Source of the DNA: Pseudogymnoascus destructans
Lineage: Eukaryota; Ascomycota; Leotiomycetes; Thelebolales; Thelebolaceae
Reading direction: 5' to 3'
Length of the DNA stretch: 64,000 nt
Assembly (NCBI RefSeq): GCF_001641265.1
Contig: NW_020167522.1
Span: forward strand, 930,001-994,000
The notes beneath the pieces were generated by a model. That model was not told the DNA's origin and did no database searches. It worked only from the letters and a program-made list of their open reading frames with translations. Made by a program: the position numbers and the translations under genes. Shown in pieces: positions 1-10,999 of the stretch; within the stretch, counting starts at the first letter, position 1; each line of letters opens with the position of its first letter.

Positions 1-2
1 GC

Positions 3-1562
3 TGTCCGACAAGCTGCAGCTGTTCCGGTTGCGATGATCGCTCTGAGGCGTCGACAGACTCACCGTCTAAGAGAGTTCGCTTCAAGCAACCTAAGGGTAT
101 TTTGAAGCATAGCAGGAAGGTGGATGCGGAAGAGCATATATGCTGTTCTGCCTGCACGCCATCTGCTCACTGCAATGAGAGACATAGAGTTGGGAAGAAT
201 GGAAAAGTTTATGGGAGTAGCAAGAAATGCGCGCCTAAAGGTGGGAAGAAGGAAGTAGATAATTGGGGCGAGTCCAAAAGCACGTCAAATTCACCTAAAG
301 GGATGAAGGACACCTCAAACAACAATTATTCAGGTAAGGGAGACCCGCACGTAGCTGTAATTTCACATTCTACATTTGTAAATTAACAAAACTTCAGTCT
401 ATCAAACCCAAACCACACCTTCACCTCCTCAGACTCCTGAGCAACGACGCACTTTACAAAACCTAAGTTCTTTCATCACCAAAAACATGTCGCGTCTCAT
501 CTTACCCTCGAGAGCAGAGGTTATAATACGTGAGGACGTCCTCGAAAACGCGTCTGATCCTCGACCGAATGCTTTCTTTGACGCCAGGACTGGGATGCTC
601 CGAGTTTACCATGGACCAATGTATGGAAACCCTGGCGCCTCGTTGGTTCCATTGCAGGCACAGCATGTTCCTATCGGAACACCCGCACCGCCACCAAGTG
701 CTTGGGCAAACCCTTGGGCTGGCATGATAGGAGGGATGAGTGGCAGGTGGCCGTTCAATGTGAACCAGCGAGGAGGTGGAGGCGACCAGGGTATGCAAAA
801 CAGTGGTAATTCAGAAAATAATTACAATTCAAGGTATGGGTGTCCAGCTCTCCTTGTCTTGTTTTAGAAGGTTCTAACAACAACAGTGGCAACAGGTCTA
901 ATCGCCAGAGTAACAATTCCCGAGGTAAGACAGGACCAGATGGAGATAACAGCGGCTCATCCTCAGAAACAGGTGGTTCTAAACCCATGCCAGGTTCATT
1001 CAGCAACGACGGTGATCAGAACGGCAATTCTGGGTGGAATACCGCCGATAACAATGCGAATAAGAACTCGAACGACGATGGCTGGGGGACTGGAAACAAC
1101 GATGCGAATAACAATTCTCCTGACAACGGTGGCCAAGGTGACACCTGGGGCACAGATAATAATAACTCCTCTGGAAATGATAACTGGGGCTCAAATCAGA
1201 ACAAAAGCAATCCATCGTCTGGAAATGATAACTGGGGCTCAAATCCGAACAACAACAATGCATCGCCAGGAGATGATAACTGGGGCACGAATAACAACAA
1301 TACATCTTCAGGAGACGACAACTGGGGCACTGGCCCAGACAACTCCAATCATAACAATAACGGCTCTTCGAGCAACTCCAGGTGGCCAGGGTACAAGGAT
1401 CGTCCAAACCAAAACGGGACATCGCAACGAATCTTCCCCGATGCAACTGGCACTGAGTTTTCGGCAGGTTCGTGGGGTGAGCCTGCTAAGCAAGAGTCGT
1501 GGGGAGACAAAACCGCTGCGCAGAGCACGAAGAACAACTCAAATGATACCTCGGGTTGGTGA
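3..1562 (+). CDS. WG/GW-repeat, Asn/Gly-rich protein (5' partial)
   Basis: The gene enters from the left edge in frame 3 with no start in the window. I read three exons: 3-333, 398 to about 833, and about 868-1562, with introns 334-397 (GTAAGG..CAG) and about 834-867 (GTATGG..TAG). The N-terminal part has a basic stretch (KRVRFKQPKGILK) and several cysteines. The middle, starting MSRLILPSRAEVI, is the most protein-like part. The C-terminal 230 residues are almost pure Asn, Gly, Ser, Asp with regularly spaced Trp-Gly units (GWGT, DTWGT, four DNWGS/T units, SWGE, SWGD) and end in SGW. I do not recognise a catalytic family. Clustered WG/GW motifs in a disordered, Trp-poor background are the hallmark of Argonaute-hook proteins, so a role in RNA silencing is a hypothesis only. 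Convergent with the insulinase gene. Confidence 0.6.
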
Positions 1563-2168
1563 TAGAAGGTCAAATTCAGACCGAGGGTTTTGAAGGGTAT
1601 TTTGGAGAGGCAAGGTTGGCTCTCCTCGCCATTGGGGTTGCATTGATGGGATGGGGTGACACGAAGGACTGAGGCTATTGACACCGGGCTCATTGTTATT
1701 TATCTTTATTGCTCGGCTACATGGGATCGAGACTTGGGAACCTGATCTGAGGTGAGAGTATCGTGTAGTTTTAAATCCACGCACATGGTAGCTTATTTCC
1801 CATACTGGTACAGACCATATATGTACAGTTCAAGCTGCACCTTTCTAAAAAAGCTTCCATTCACTATAAATGGTTCTATCTTTCTTTTACATACTTCTAT
1901 CAATCCTTTCACAAGCAAATACATGCTGCCCATCCCTGATGATTGTGTGCCCGAGACCAGCCTGTCCCCTTCGGCCAACGCGTCCCAAAGAATCCCAAAC
2001 CTGGTTTAGTAACTGATAATAATCTATCTCTGTCTTTGCAAATGCACACATTCCAAGCTCCATGCCATGCCGGGTATCATGCCCTTTATGCATCACCATC
2101 TTGATGCCCATGTCGTCATATCCATCGTGAAGTGTATTTCGTTGCCTTCCCCCCTTTCTAGGTCCATC
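1563..2168. other. Convergent intergenic region
   Basis: About 600 bp between the stop codons of the WG-repeat gene (+) and the insulinase gene (-). It should hold both 3' untranslated regions. I see no coding potential beyond short chance frames and no RNA gene. Confidence 0.5.
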
Positions 2169-5100
2169 TTACAACTTTGAGTCCGTCTCTTCAAATTCGC
2201 TCAGGTCACGAACAGGCTGTGGGCCAGGTGTAACGCCGAGCTTGGACTTGAATGCTCGCACATCCTCGATAGCCCACGGCTTGGTGCCGTTTCCTTGCAC
2301 AGGGGTTTCTTGCACTGTCTTGTTCTCAGATATGAGCTTCAGTCCTTTGACGTCGTCTTCAATGCCAGCAGTGGAAGACTTCTTGCTCATGCCTTGGGCC
2401 CGAAGGTGCACGGCGAGCTTGGCCCTGGATGGCGACGATGGTGAAATGTAGTGCTCGTAGAATTCAATCATGTCTTTCTTGGTAAGGGCCTTGACGTGGG
2501 CTGCGTCCTCGTATGCTATGATGTGTTAGAGATGGTATGGAATATATGTCAGTTAACTTACAAAGGTCGAAATCGAAGTAGTCGCTAGCAACATGTGTCC
2601 ACAGCCGGCTGGATTCTTGGTCAAGATTCTTCAGCTTCTCCATACGCTTGGTGATCAAGCTGCGCTGATGGCCCTCGAATTCGGAGTCAGACATATTCTT
2701 TAGTGTTGTCAGGTAATTGGCGAGGAAAGATTCGATGCGGCCCTCGAGGTATTCCGGGGTGCGCTCACTCTGGACGATGAAGCGGTAGCCGATCGTCGTA
2801 GAGGTGGTGCGAGCTCCGCTGAATACTACGTATCCCAGTTGCTCCTTTGTTCGCAGCTGGTCGAATGCCGGCTCGTGGGTTATCTGGTCCAACATCAGGC
2901 ATTTGGCGCGTAAGGGACGATCAGCCTTGTCGCCAACGTAAAGCAGGTATTCGATGCAGTGGTTGACGTTGGCAGGGTCCTTCAGGGTCTTGTGGTAAAC
3001 AAAGTTGGCGCCAGGAGGGAAGACCAGCGAGCGAAATACTGGCCACTGAGGCTGTGGAAGCGCCCTTGCCTTTAATGTCGTTTCCACCATATTCGTCAGC
3101 CTCAGGGCATCTTCCTTGTACAGGTTACCGTGGACAAGAGTCTCGATGTGTACCTGGCGCAGAAGTTGGGGGAAGTAAAGCTTGATATCCTCGGCCTCCA
3201 AACGGGGCAATTCGGTAAGCAATTGGTCACTGATGAAGCCCTTTTCGATATTGAGCCATCTCGTGAAATCGCCCACTTGGTTGTAAGGTTGCTGGTAATC
3301 CCAATTGCTCATGCCTCTGAGAAGTCTTTCTTTAACAATTGCAAAGCGATCCTGCTTGACCTCAAGGTCCCGCATCGTCAACAAAACCTTCTCAAGGAGA
3401 ACCGGCAGCTTGTCATTGTATCCCGATATCTGAATATCGAGTCCACCGGAGTAGCTAGAGACACTGTAATCGAGACCGGCAAGCTCGGCATCGTATGCGT
3501 ATTCCTCCAGGGCATCCCTGACCAGCTCAGCATAAACCCTCGACTTGATTGTGTTCTCAGCAGTAGCACTTGGCAGAGGGTTCTTGCACTGGATGAACAG
3601 GTTCGCCTTTGGAACCCAGAAAGTGTCATCCTTCTTAAACCAGGCACGGACCATGTCGTCGTTTCTGATTAGTGTTGGTGTTCCTGTAGGCTCTTTTACT
3701 TCCTTCTTTTCGACATCCAGGTTTGTCGGAATAAACTGGTTCTTGTGTGGCAAATGGAGTTGAGACAACCTGCTAGCTTTGGTGGTGGATGCAGCAGTCT
3801 TGATCTCCGCGATAAATTCTTGCGGAATCTTCTCGTACTTGTATTCAGTTTCGTACCACTTCTCTTTCTTGTCCCAGCCACCCGGGAACGTCTGACTGAC
3901 CACAGACATCCTGAAGTTGTCTGGTCGGAGATATGCAAGCCCAGCCGCAATGGCCTTTGGGTCAAACTTTCTCAGCCTGCTGTGCCCGCTGAGCAACCAC
4001 TCTCTGGGCAATGGCAATTGCATGACGGCAGAAATCTTGCTTGTGAACTTGCTTGCAGGAGACTTCTGCTTGAACTTGAAATCAACCTCGGCTAAGCCTT
4101 TCTGCTCCTCGAATATCCATTCCTGGGGCGGGCTCTCATTCAACAAAGAGATGTACTGGAAGAAAACCTTGACAACCTCCTTGTAGTTCTTTAGTCCCTC
4201 TTCGGTGAGTCTGATTTGGCAGTTGAACAGACCCAGCGAGCCTGGGCACACTGCATATCCACCGGCGCTAAGGCCATTGGCCCATCCCTTGCCCTTAATG
4301 TACGACATTATGCTTCCAGGGCCCTCGTGGCCGATCAGATGGCTGATATATCGGCTGGGTTGGGACTCGTATAAGTCTTCCTCATTCAAGAATGGGAATG
4401 TGAGCTCAAGGAGTCGGGAGTCCATTACTGGCTTTGCGAAGATCTGAGTCAACAGTTCGTCTTTGCCCAGTGGCTGCTCGTCCTCCCATCGGTTCTGCTC
4501 GAGGTCTTTGTTCTTCACTCCTGCGAACAGGTCTACGGCCCATTCCTCTAGGACATCCAATGGCTCTCTTCCCAAGATAACCAGCTTCATTCGGTTTGCA
4601 GAGTAGTGTTTGTCGTGGAAATTTATGAACTCCTGTCGGACATCGATTCCTTTTGCTTCTGGTTGGATCTTAAGAGTCTCCAGGCTTCCTGTGGAAAAAT
4701 GGCAGTAGGGATGCTTTGGGTTGGAAAGCGACTTGTCGAGCTGGTGTAGCCGCCATTGGTCGCTTTGCAAGTTCTTCTTATTCTCGGAGTCTACAGCGCG
4801 CAGCTCTCGGTCGAGGGTGGAGGGGAGGAAGAGTGGCTCGATAAAGAATTGCGCAAATCTATCCAGGGCTCCATATAATGGCGACCGATCGGTCTCCTCG
4901 GCGGACTCGGCTGCCTTGGCGGCGACTTCAAAGTAATAATTCGTGGATGTGGCGGCAGTGTAGGCATTGGAGCTTCCAGAGTGTGCCGAGAGGTACTGTG
5001 AGTATGCGTTTTCCACGGGGTACTACAATCAATCAGCACAGGTACCTTTGTAAACATATTTCTGGGAGCTGGGAGGGTACAGACCTTTTTTGTGCCCATG

Positions 5101-5381
5101 AATAATAAATGCTCGACGGCATGCCCCATCCCCGGCGTGTCCTCGGGGTCACTGAAGTTCCCTACATTGACATCCATGGCAGCACTGGCCTTGTCGGTGT
5201 CGGCATCGTGAACGAGCAGCACCTCGAGCTGATTCGAGGCAATTTTTATGACACGATACTGGCGATCGTCGAGAGATGGGGTTTCGAGCTTGTCTGTCAC
5301 TCTTTCCACGGTCCTCTGTCTGTGCTCACGAAGTGGGCTGTTCAGGGTGGTGGGCGTCTGAGGCTGAGAGGGGGTCGGCAT
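2169..5381 (-). CDS. ste23: Insulinase-family zinc metalloprotease (Ste23/IDE-like)
   Basis: Three exons, 5381-5085, 5022-2562 and 2515-2169, give a protein of 1034 residues, the usual size of M16A insulysins. The inverted zinc motif HxxEH is HAVEH at residues 87-91, followed by LLFMGTKK. The likely third zinc ligand is Glu172 in RELRAVDSE. Intron 1 (5023-5084) joins MGTKK to YPVENAYSQYLSAHSG, as expected for the family. Its donor is GTCTGT, which is weak. Intron 2 (2516-2561) has a GTAAGT donor. Family members cleave small peptides such as a-factor or insulin-like peptides in the cytosol. The start at 5381 is the first ATG in frame. The upstream leader on this strand is CT-rich (5758-5830), typical of fungal promoters. 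An N-terminal targeting extension from an upstream exon cannot be excluded. Confidence 0.93.
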
Positions 5382-6017
5382 GGCTGCTGCGGTGGAGTGG
5401 GCGCGTCGAAGGGTCGGTGGTAAAGTGAAGGCCGGGAGGAAGTTCGTAGATGATGTTTTATTAGCAAAGAGCGTGTAAGCTCTGGTTTTGGGAGCTGCGG
5501 GTGGGCGAGGTGAGGTTGAGGCGGGGCGGCTGTTAGCGGAGCACTATGAACACTGGTGCTGGCGGAGGCTAGGGAAACTGGCCAGGCTGGAAGCACCACC
5601 GAGGTCTGTGCGAGACGACGACGACTTGATGAGGCAACGACGGCGGCAACGACACAGGAGATGGAGATGCTGGGATGGAGAGTGCAGAGGGACACGGCAG
5701 GAGGGCAATAGCGAAAGTGTGTCGATGGCGACTATGAGAGCTTGCTAGGCTTGCAGAAGAAGACGACAAAGAGGACAAGGAGCAGGAGGAAGAGGAGGAG
5801 GAAGAGGAGGAGGAAGAGGAAGAGGTTTGCTGCAGGTAGAAGGGGTTGGACAGGGCGCGTCGTGCGGGTCTTATAGACGCCGTTGCATGGAAAGTGGTGG
5901 AACGCAATTGCGGCGGTGGTGTTGGTACTTGTGTTGGTGTTGACGTTGGCTGTAAGCTTCCACTCGGCGGCAGTCTTCTGACTCTCATGTGCCGGGTCAA
6001 GTTATGACAGACCTGTC
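5382..6017. promoter_or_regulatory. Leader/promoter of the insulinase gene
   Basis: About 640 bp upstream of the insulinase ATG. A purine tract of GAG/GAA units on the + strand around 5758-5830 reads as a long CT-rich tract on the gene strand. Open frames here on the minus strand are Ser/Pro-rich by composition and I do not call them as genes. Confidence 0.4.
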
Positions 6018-6170
6018 TAAAGGATTGCGGATTTCATATGATTGATCTCGCGCGTCAATGCCCTCCCTGTCTGTGTCCTGTCCACTAAAGGATTGCGGAT
6101 TTCATATGATTTCATATGAATATCCCCGTAAGAGATCTCGCGCGTCAATGCCCTCCCTGCCTGTGTCCTG
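6018..6170. repeat. Imperfect tandem duplication next to the heptamer array
   Basis: A segment of about 60-80 bp occurs twice. Both copies start AAGGATTGCGGATTTCATAT and run to CGCGCGTCAATGCCCTCCCTG; the second carries an extra insert containing ATATCCCCGTAAGAGATC. The second copy leads directly into the heptanucleotide array, and the first ends in a single short TGTCCTGTCC run, which suggests the array grew from this sequence. Confidence 0.7.
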
Positions 6171-6468
6171 TGTCCTGTGTCCTGTGTCCTGTGTCCTGTG
6201 TCCTGTGTCCTGTGTCCTGTGTCCTGTGTCCTGTGTCCTGTGTCCTGTGTCCTGTGTCCTGTGTCCTGTGTCCTGTGTCCTGTGTCCTGTGTCCTGTGTC
6301 CTGTGTCCTGTGTCCTGTGTCCTGTGTCCTGTGTCCTGTGTCCTGTGTCCTGTGTCCTGTGTCCTGTGTCCTGTGTCCTGTGTCCTGTGTCCTGTGTCCT
6401 GTGTCCTGTGTCCTGTGTCCTGTGTCCTGTGTGTGTCCTGTGTCCTGTGTCCTGTGTCCTGTGTCCTA
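6161..6468. repeat. Heptanucleotide microsatellite (TGTGTCC)n
   Basis: About 300 bp of near-perfect 7-bp units (CCTGTGT), roughly 43 copies, with one irregular unit near 6428 where an extra GTG appears. Because 7 is not a multiple of 3, each strand cycles through all three frames and no frame contains a stop, so it creates long spurious open frames (repeating CPVSCVL). It lies in the gap between the insulinase and Mpp6-like genes. Confidence 0.95.
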
Positions 6469-6833
6469 TCCTGATCTCCGTCTCCTGTCTCCTTTCGGTC
6501 TATTTCTCGCACGTTGTCAGAGGACAATATTCGGCAAGGAAGAGGGGAAAATAGAAGGATATGGATGGAGATGGAGATGGAGATGCACATAGACCAGCGC
6601 ATATAGGTGCTTACTCCTGTAGCTAGTCAGTGGTACAGTAGTGCAGTGGAGAGCTCAAGGTATATACATTTGACGCCATACTAGCAGTGGTGATTATGCA
6701 GGTATCACCACAGTATATCTCTGTGGGTAAGGATGCATGCATATATATGCACATATGCAGATGTGCAGACAACAGATATGTATGGAGATATATGGAGATA
6801 TGTAGGTAACATATGTACAGTGCCCGTCCCTGG

Positions 6834-7334
<501 letters not shown>

Positions 7335-8730
7335 TTCTTGTCTTGGTCCCATTTAATCAAATATTGCGGCCGCAAGAGGAAGGCCCGTCTTACTCCTTGC
7401 CGTGATGTCACCGCTGTCATTTGCCAGGATGAGAGATAGGAAGGTGAGACGACATGCCAACGAAGCCACAGCTTGCTTGGTAGGTGTTCATGTCTCGCGG
7501 TTAGCATGCATCTCGGAGCGCGCGGCATGATACCGTGGTGGTGAGATCCGGAGAGAAGATGCTGCCAACCCCCCCTGTACAGAATGAGATATGGGCGCCC
7601 ATGAGATATATATGAATGGTGGCGCATGCAGTTCACTCTCCCTCCGGGTCTCTCACCTCCTTCTTCTCACTCTTCCAATTTTTTATGTCGATCGGTTCTG
7701 GTCAGGCACGAGCGATAGGGGTTGCTCTGTCTCTTTCAAGGGCACGCAAAGTTTATATCAGAGCTCTACCATTCTCTATTATAGCGCCACGCCATATATT
7801 AAGCCTCTTATCAAGAAAAAGAACTCATGGACACGTAATACAAGTTGATCGCCGAAAAGGCCAGCTACGCGGGTAGAACAGAGTGCACATTCGCAAGCCA
7901 TACGGAGTACAGACGGTCTCTCAATTAAGTTTCGGGCAATTGAGTAGCTTAGTGGCTCCTGTTACAGGATGGAAACAAATTCTTCCATCTCCCATACAAC
8001 TTTCATGTGCGTTAGTATGCATAGTCACAATTCATTCAGCCTCGCAATAACCAGAATTCCAGGCAGTATATGCATTCCACATAGCAAAATGATGCATGTC
8101 GTCCAAGGAGGCTACCATTAACCGGGACGGCGCGATATACCTAACCCACGACAGCCCTGACTGCATCGGCTGGGTCGGATGTCAGGCAAACGGCCTTCTA
8201 GAAAGGCCCATCATTATGCGGATAAAGTGGTGCTAATTTACCCTCCAGGAACAACCCGCATGACAACCCTAGTATTTATAGTCAGGGGTTTATCACGTAT
8301 CGCCTTCCCATCCCTCAGCCCTAAACGTCAATCTACATGTGTGCGTAGAAATTGTTTCGTTTCCAAACCGAAACCCCATGCGGCCAACCTTAGCCACCCT
8401 TCCGCTGTCTCATCTCCCTCCTGCCACCTTGCAACAAGAGGCTTGCAGGCCGTGTCAATAGTGTCTGTATATCGAGGCTATAGCGGCCAACGACTCCACA
8501 TTGCCGCATGTGATTTTACCGCGACTGGCAGACAATCGAAATCTTTTCGGTAATCAATGAATGTCCTTCGTCAATTGGGTCAACAGAGTGGGCTCTCAAT
8601 ATCGCCAGCCATTGTGATAATATAGCATGGATATATGTTGCTGGCAGCAGCCGGTCCGCCGAACCTTGTTTAAGCGGGAAGATATCTCGGGCCATTGCTG
8701 AAAATGGCGGCAGTTACTTTGGGTATCTGA
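7335..8730. other. Gene-poor gap
   Basis: About 1.4 kb between the hexamer array and the 3' end of the Mpp6-like gene. The longest open frame (8179-8553, +) has no recognisable motif and looks like chance. Nothing else was recognised. Confidence 0.4.
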
Positions 8731-9701
8731 TCAACCAGACATCCTTGATTTGTTTGAGGACCTCGGGCGATCTCCGTCGTCGTCTGTCCGCCCCCTCTTC
8801 TTCCCCTTTGAGCTGTCTGCCAGGAAATGTCCAGTCTCCCCAAACTTGTAGCAGGTCCCCTTTGATGCGCCACTGCTGCCCCCCGATATAGATGTCAAGT
8901 TGTTCAGTTTCACGTTCTTCTTCTTTCGCTTCTCGGCCAGGCGGAGCAGTTCGGCCTTTTCTGCCTTTCGTTTGGATTTCCGCTCAGCCTTCAGCTTTTT
9001 CGCGGCTTCGTCTCGAGCAGTCTTCATCAGTTGGCTCGTGGGGTCGTCGTTGTCACTATTGATATTCCCGGCATCTTCCTGCTCCCCGCTATCATTATCC
9101 GAGTCTGAATCCGACGAGTCGTCTCCTTCTGGATCTTGTAGTTTCTGGTTTTCATTAGTAGTGCACAGTGGGTTCGGCTATCTCCCAAATGAGATAGACA
9201 AATGCCTCATACCTCTAGCTTCCGGTTGAACTTCCCAAAACTCCTTCGTCCTGCAAATATAGCATTATCCGAGGTCTCCTCCGCCTGGTAGATTACCCTC
9301 GGTGTTGCCGCGGAGTCTCTGTCAATTGCCGAAAAACTGGCCTGCTGTATCTTCATATTTCCCCGTACTTGCCCTGTCTCCGAGCCATTTTGTTCGAAAT
9401 TTAACACCCATCGTGTATCGCCAGCTTCGGATGCCTGTTTATCGAGCGCAATTTGACGTTTTGCCTCCTCGCTCGCAAGGGCAGTCTCAATAGCCTTCTG
9501 GTTGGCTAGGGCATTTACATCGAAACCAGCCAAGGGAGAATCATCAGGCCTGGTTTTTTGTCGTTTGGCAGAGGGCTGGTCGGGTGTCGATGGCGAGGAG
9601 AGGGGGGACGAAGCAGCGGCGCGTTGCATAAACTTCATCGTCAAGAGGCGGGAGGACATGGCTTTCGGCGGCTTGCCTGCCATGGTTGGTGACCCTGACA
9701 T
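8731..9701 (-). CDS. mpp6: Mpp6-like nuclear exosome cofactor
   Basis: Two exons, 9701-9213 and 9144-8731, join in phase 0 (LE|KLQD) across an intron with donor GTATGA, giving 300 residues. Near the N-terminus is SSRLLTMKFMQRAA, the signature of the MPHOSPH6/Mpp6 family. RRSFGKFNRKLE matches the later conserved block of that family. Mpp6 binds the nuclear RNA exosome and helps in 3' processing and surveillance of rRNA and non-coding RNA. The second exon adds an acidic Ser/Asp stretch, a Lys/Ala/Glu coiled-coil-like segment, and CYKFGETGHFLADSS, which looks like a CCHC zinc knuckle that has lost its second and fourth ligands. A basic tail follows. The gene shares a 215-bp divergent promoter with NDUFS6. 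Family assignment rests on the two short motifs. Confidence 0.7.
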
Positions 9702-9916
9702 CGTAGCTTAACTGTGATTTCCAAATGATAAAAATCAATGTGATACGATTGTGAACTTAGTTTACAAAGCAACTCTTTTCTTCGTCAAAATAATTTCCAG
9801 CCTTGCGATGATCCGATAATGTGCTTATGTAAGCGGATATCTCCGAACTTCAAGGTTCCAACTTCACCTCATCCACCAGAACGCTTTGCTCAATTGCATT
9901 TCACCACCACCTCAAG
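9702..9916. promoter_or_regulatory. Divergent promoter, Mpp6-like / NDUFS6
   Basis: Only 215 bp separate the two start codons, so both promoters must share this interval. Pyrimidine-rich leader sequence (TTCACCTCATCCACC, CATTTCACCACCACC) precedes the NDUFS6 ATG. Confidence 0.6.
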
Positions 9917-10724
9917 ATGCTCTCAACCGCCAATAGACGTGCAGCGCTACTCCTGGCACGCCCTGCGCGCGCGTCGGCCCCGATAAACTCTTTCCGCGCC
10001 CTGTCAATCTCTAGCAGGGCATCATCCGCATCCGTGCCGAACGTTTCGAAGACAAATGAATTACCTCAAGGGAAGCAGCAAGAGGATGATGTGCTAGTGC
10101 ATGAGAACATTGAAAATGCACAGAGATTAAGGACCATGCAAGAGCCGAACAGGGCGACTACTTGGTCGAGGAGCCAGAAGACGAGGGAAGCCGCTATGTC
10201 CGGGCCAAGATTTGAGCAGACGATTGTCGAGTTGCAGGTGAGCATATACCCCATGAGGTGCAGGAAAAGGTGTAGAGAGGGACGCGCTACAAATTTGCGA
10301 TATAATGGGAGATGGGTGTAGATGGGATTGGGATTGGGATTTATTGTGAGACTCAGATGCTAATGTCCCGCAGCCTGCACCAGCAGCAGCTATCGAGCTC
10401 ATCCACCAGCAACCAGTTCGCTGGGTCCACGGGAGGACAGTCGAATGCGACGGTGGTGGAGGACCATTGGGCCACCCCAGGGTCTTCATCAACCTTGACA
10501 AGCCGGAGATCAGCACCTGCACATACTGCGGTCTGCCATTTGTACGAATTCTCATCCCAAATCCCAATGAAGCGGGTTCTAACCATCATTTGCAGGCCAG
10601 CGAACACCACCGCACATACCTGGAGTCCCTCTCTTCTACGCCATACCCTTTGATTCCACAGGGAAACGCCGCAGAGGTGAACCTGAACCAGCGCGTTACT
10701 GATGGTGCCTTTGAGCAAAGATAG
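9917..10724 (+). CDS. NDUFS6: NADH:ubiquinone oxidoreductase 13-kDa Fe-S subunit (NDUFS6)
   Basis: Exons 9917-10237, 10374-10541 and 10596-10724 join in phase 0 to give 205 residues. The N-terminus is rich in Arg, Ala and Ser with no acidic residues for about 35 positions, as expected for a mitochondrial targeting peptide. The conserved C-terminal zinc-binding module is visible: VECDGG, GHPRVFINLDKP and CTYCGLPF provide the Cys/His ligands. In the family this subunit binds a structural zinc ion in the peripheral arm of complex I and is needed for late assembly. Introns start GTGAGC and GTACGA and end GCAG. Convergent with the ceramide glucosyltransferase gene, with 275 bp between stops. Confidence 0.93.
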
Positions 10725-10999
10725 ATCGACGACAATAGACTTGGGTTGTATATATTGCTAGTGGAAATGGGATGTATTAGGCTATTTCAGCTTCTTTGTT
10801 GTGATGATCCGCTTGATATCGTGCCGCGTCATGTATTCTCTTGTATTTTGGTATTTAATTGTGATTAATCTCAGTCTGGCGTGCACAAAGCAAACCCATA
10901 AACCAGGGAGTCAAATACAACCCTTTTATCTTTTTCATTAAGCTTATCTCACCTCTCATTACTATCGTTTTGACTTTGTAGTCAATAATCTCATCTATT

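Noticed and set aside
1000..1693. Minus-strand frames opposite the WG-repeat gene
   Set aside because: They are antisense shadows of the repetitive Asn/Gly/Trp codons.
6161..6468. Heptamer array as a telomere or CRISPR array
   Set aside because: The unit is not TTAGGG-like, the array is internal with genes on both sides, and there are no spacers.
6058..6602. Cys-rich CPVSCVL repeat proteins
   Set aside because: Products of the stop-free heptamer; every frame on both strands is open, which is the signature of the repeat, not of a gene.
8179..8553. 124-codon frame in the gene-poor gap
   Set aside because: No motif, no splice context and mixed composition; it looks like chance.
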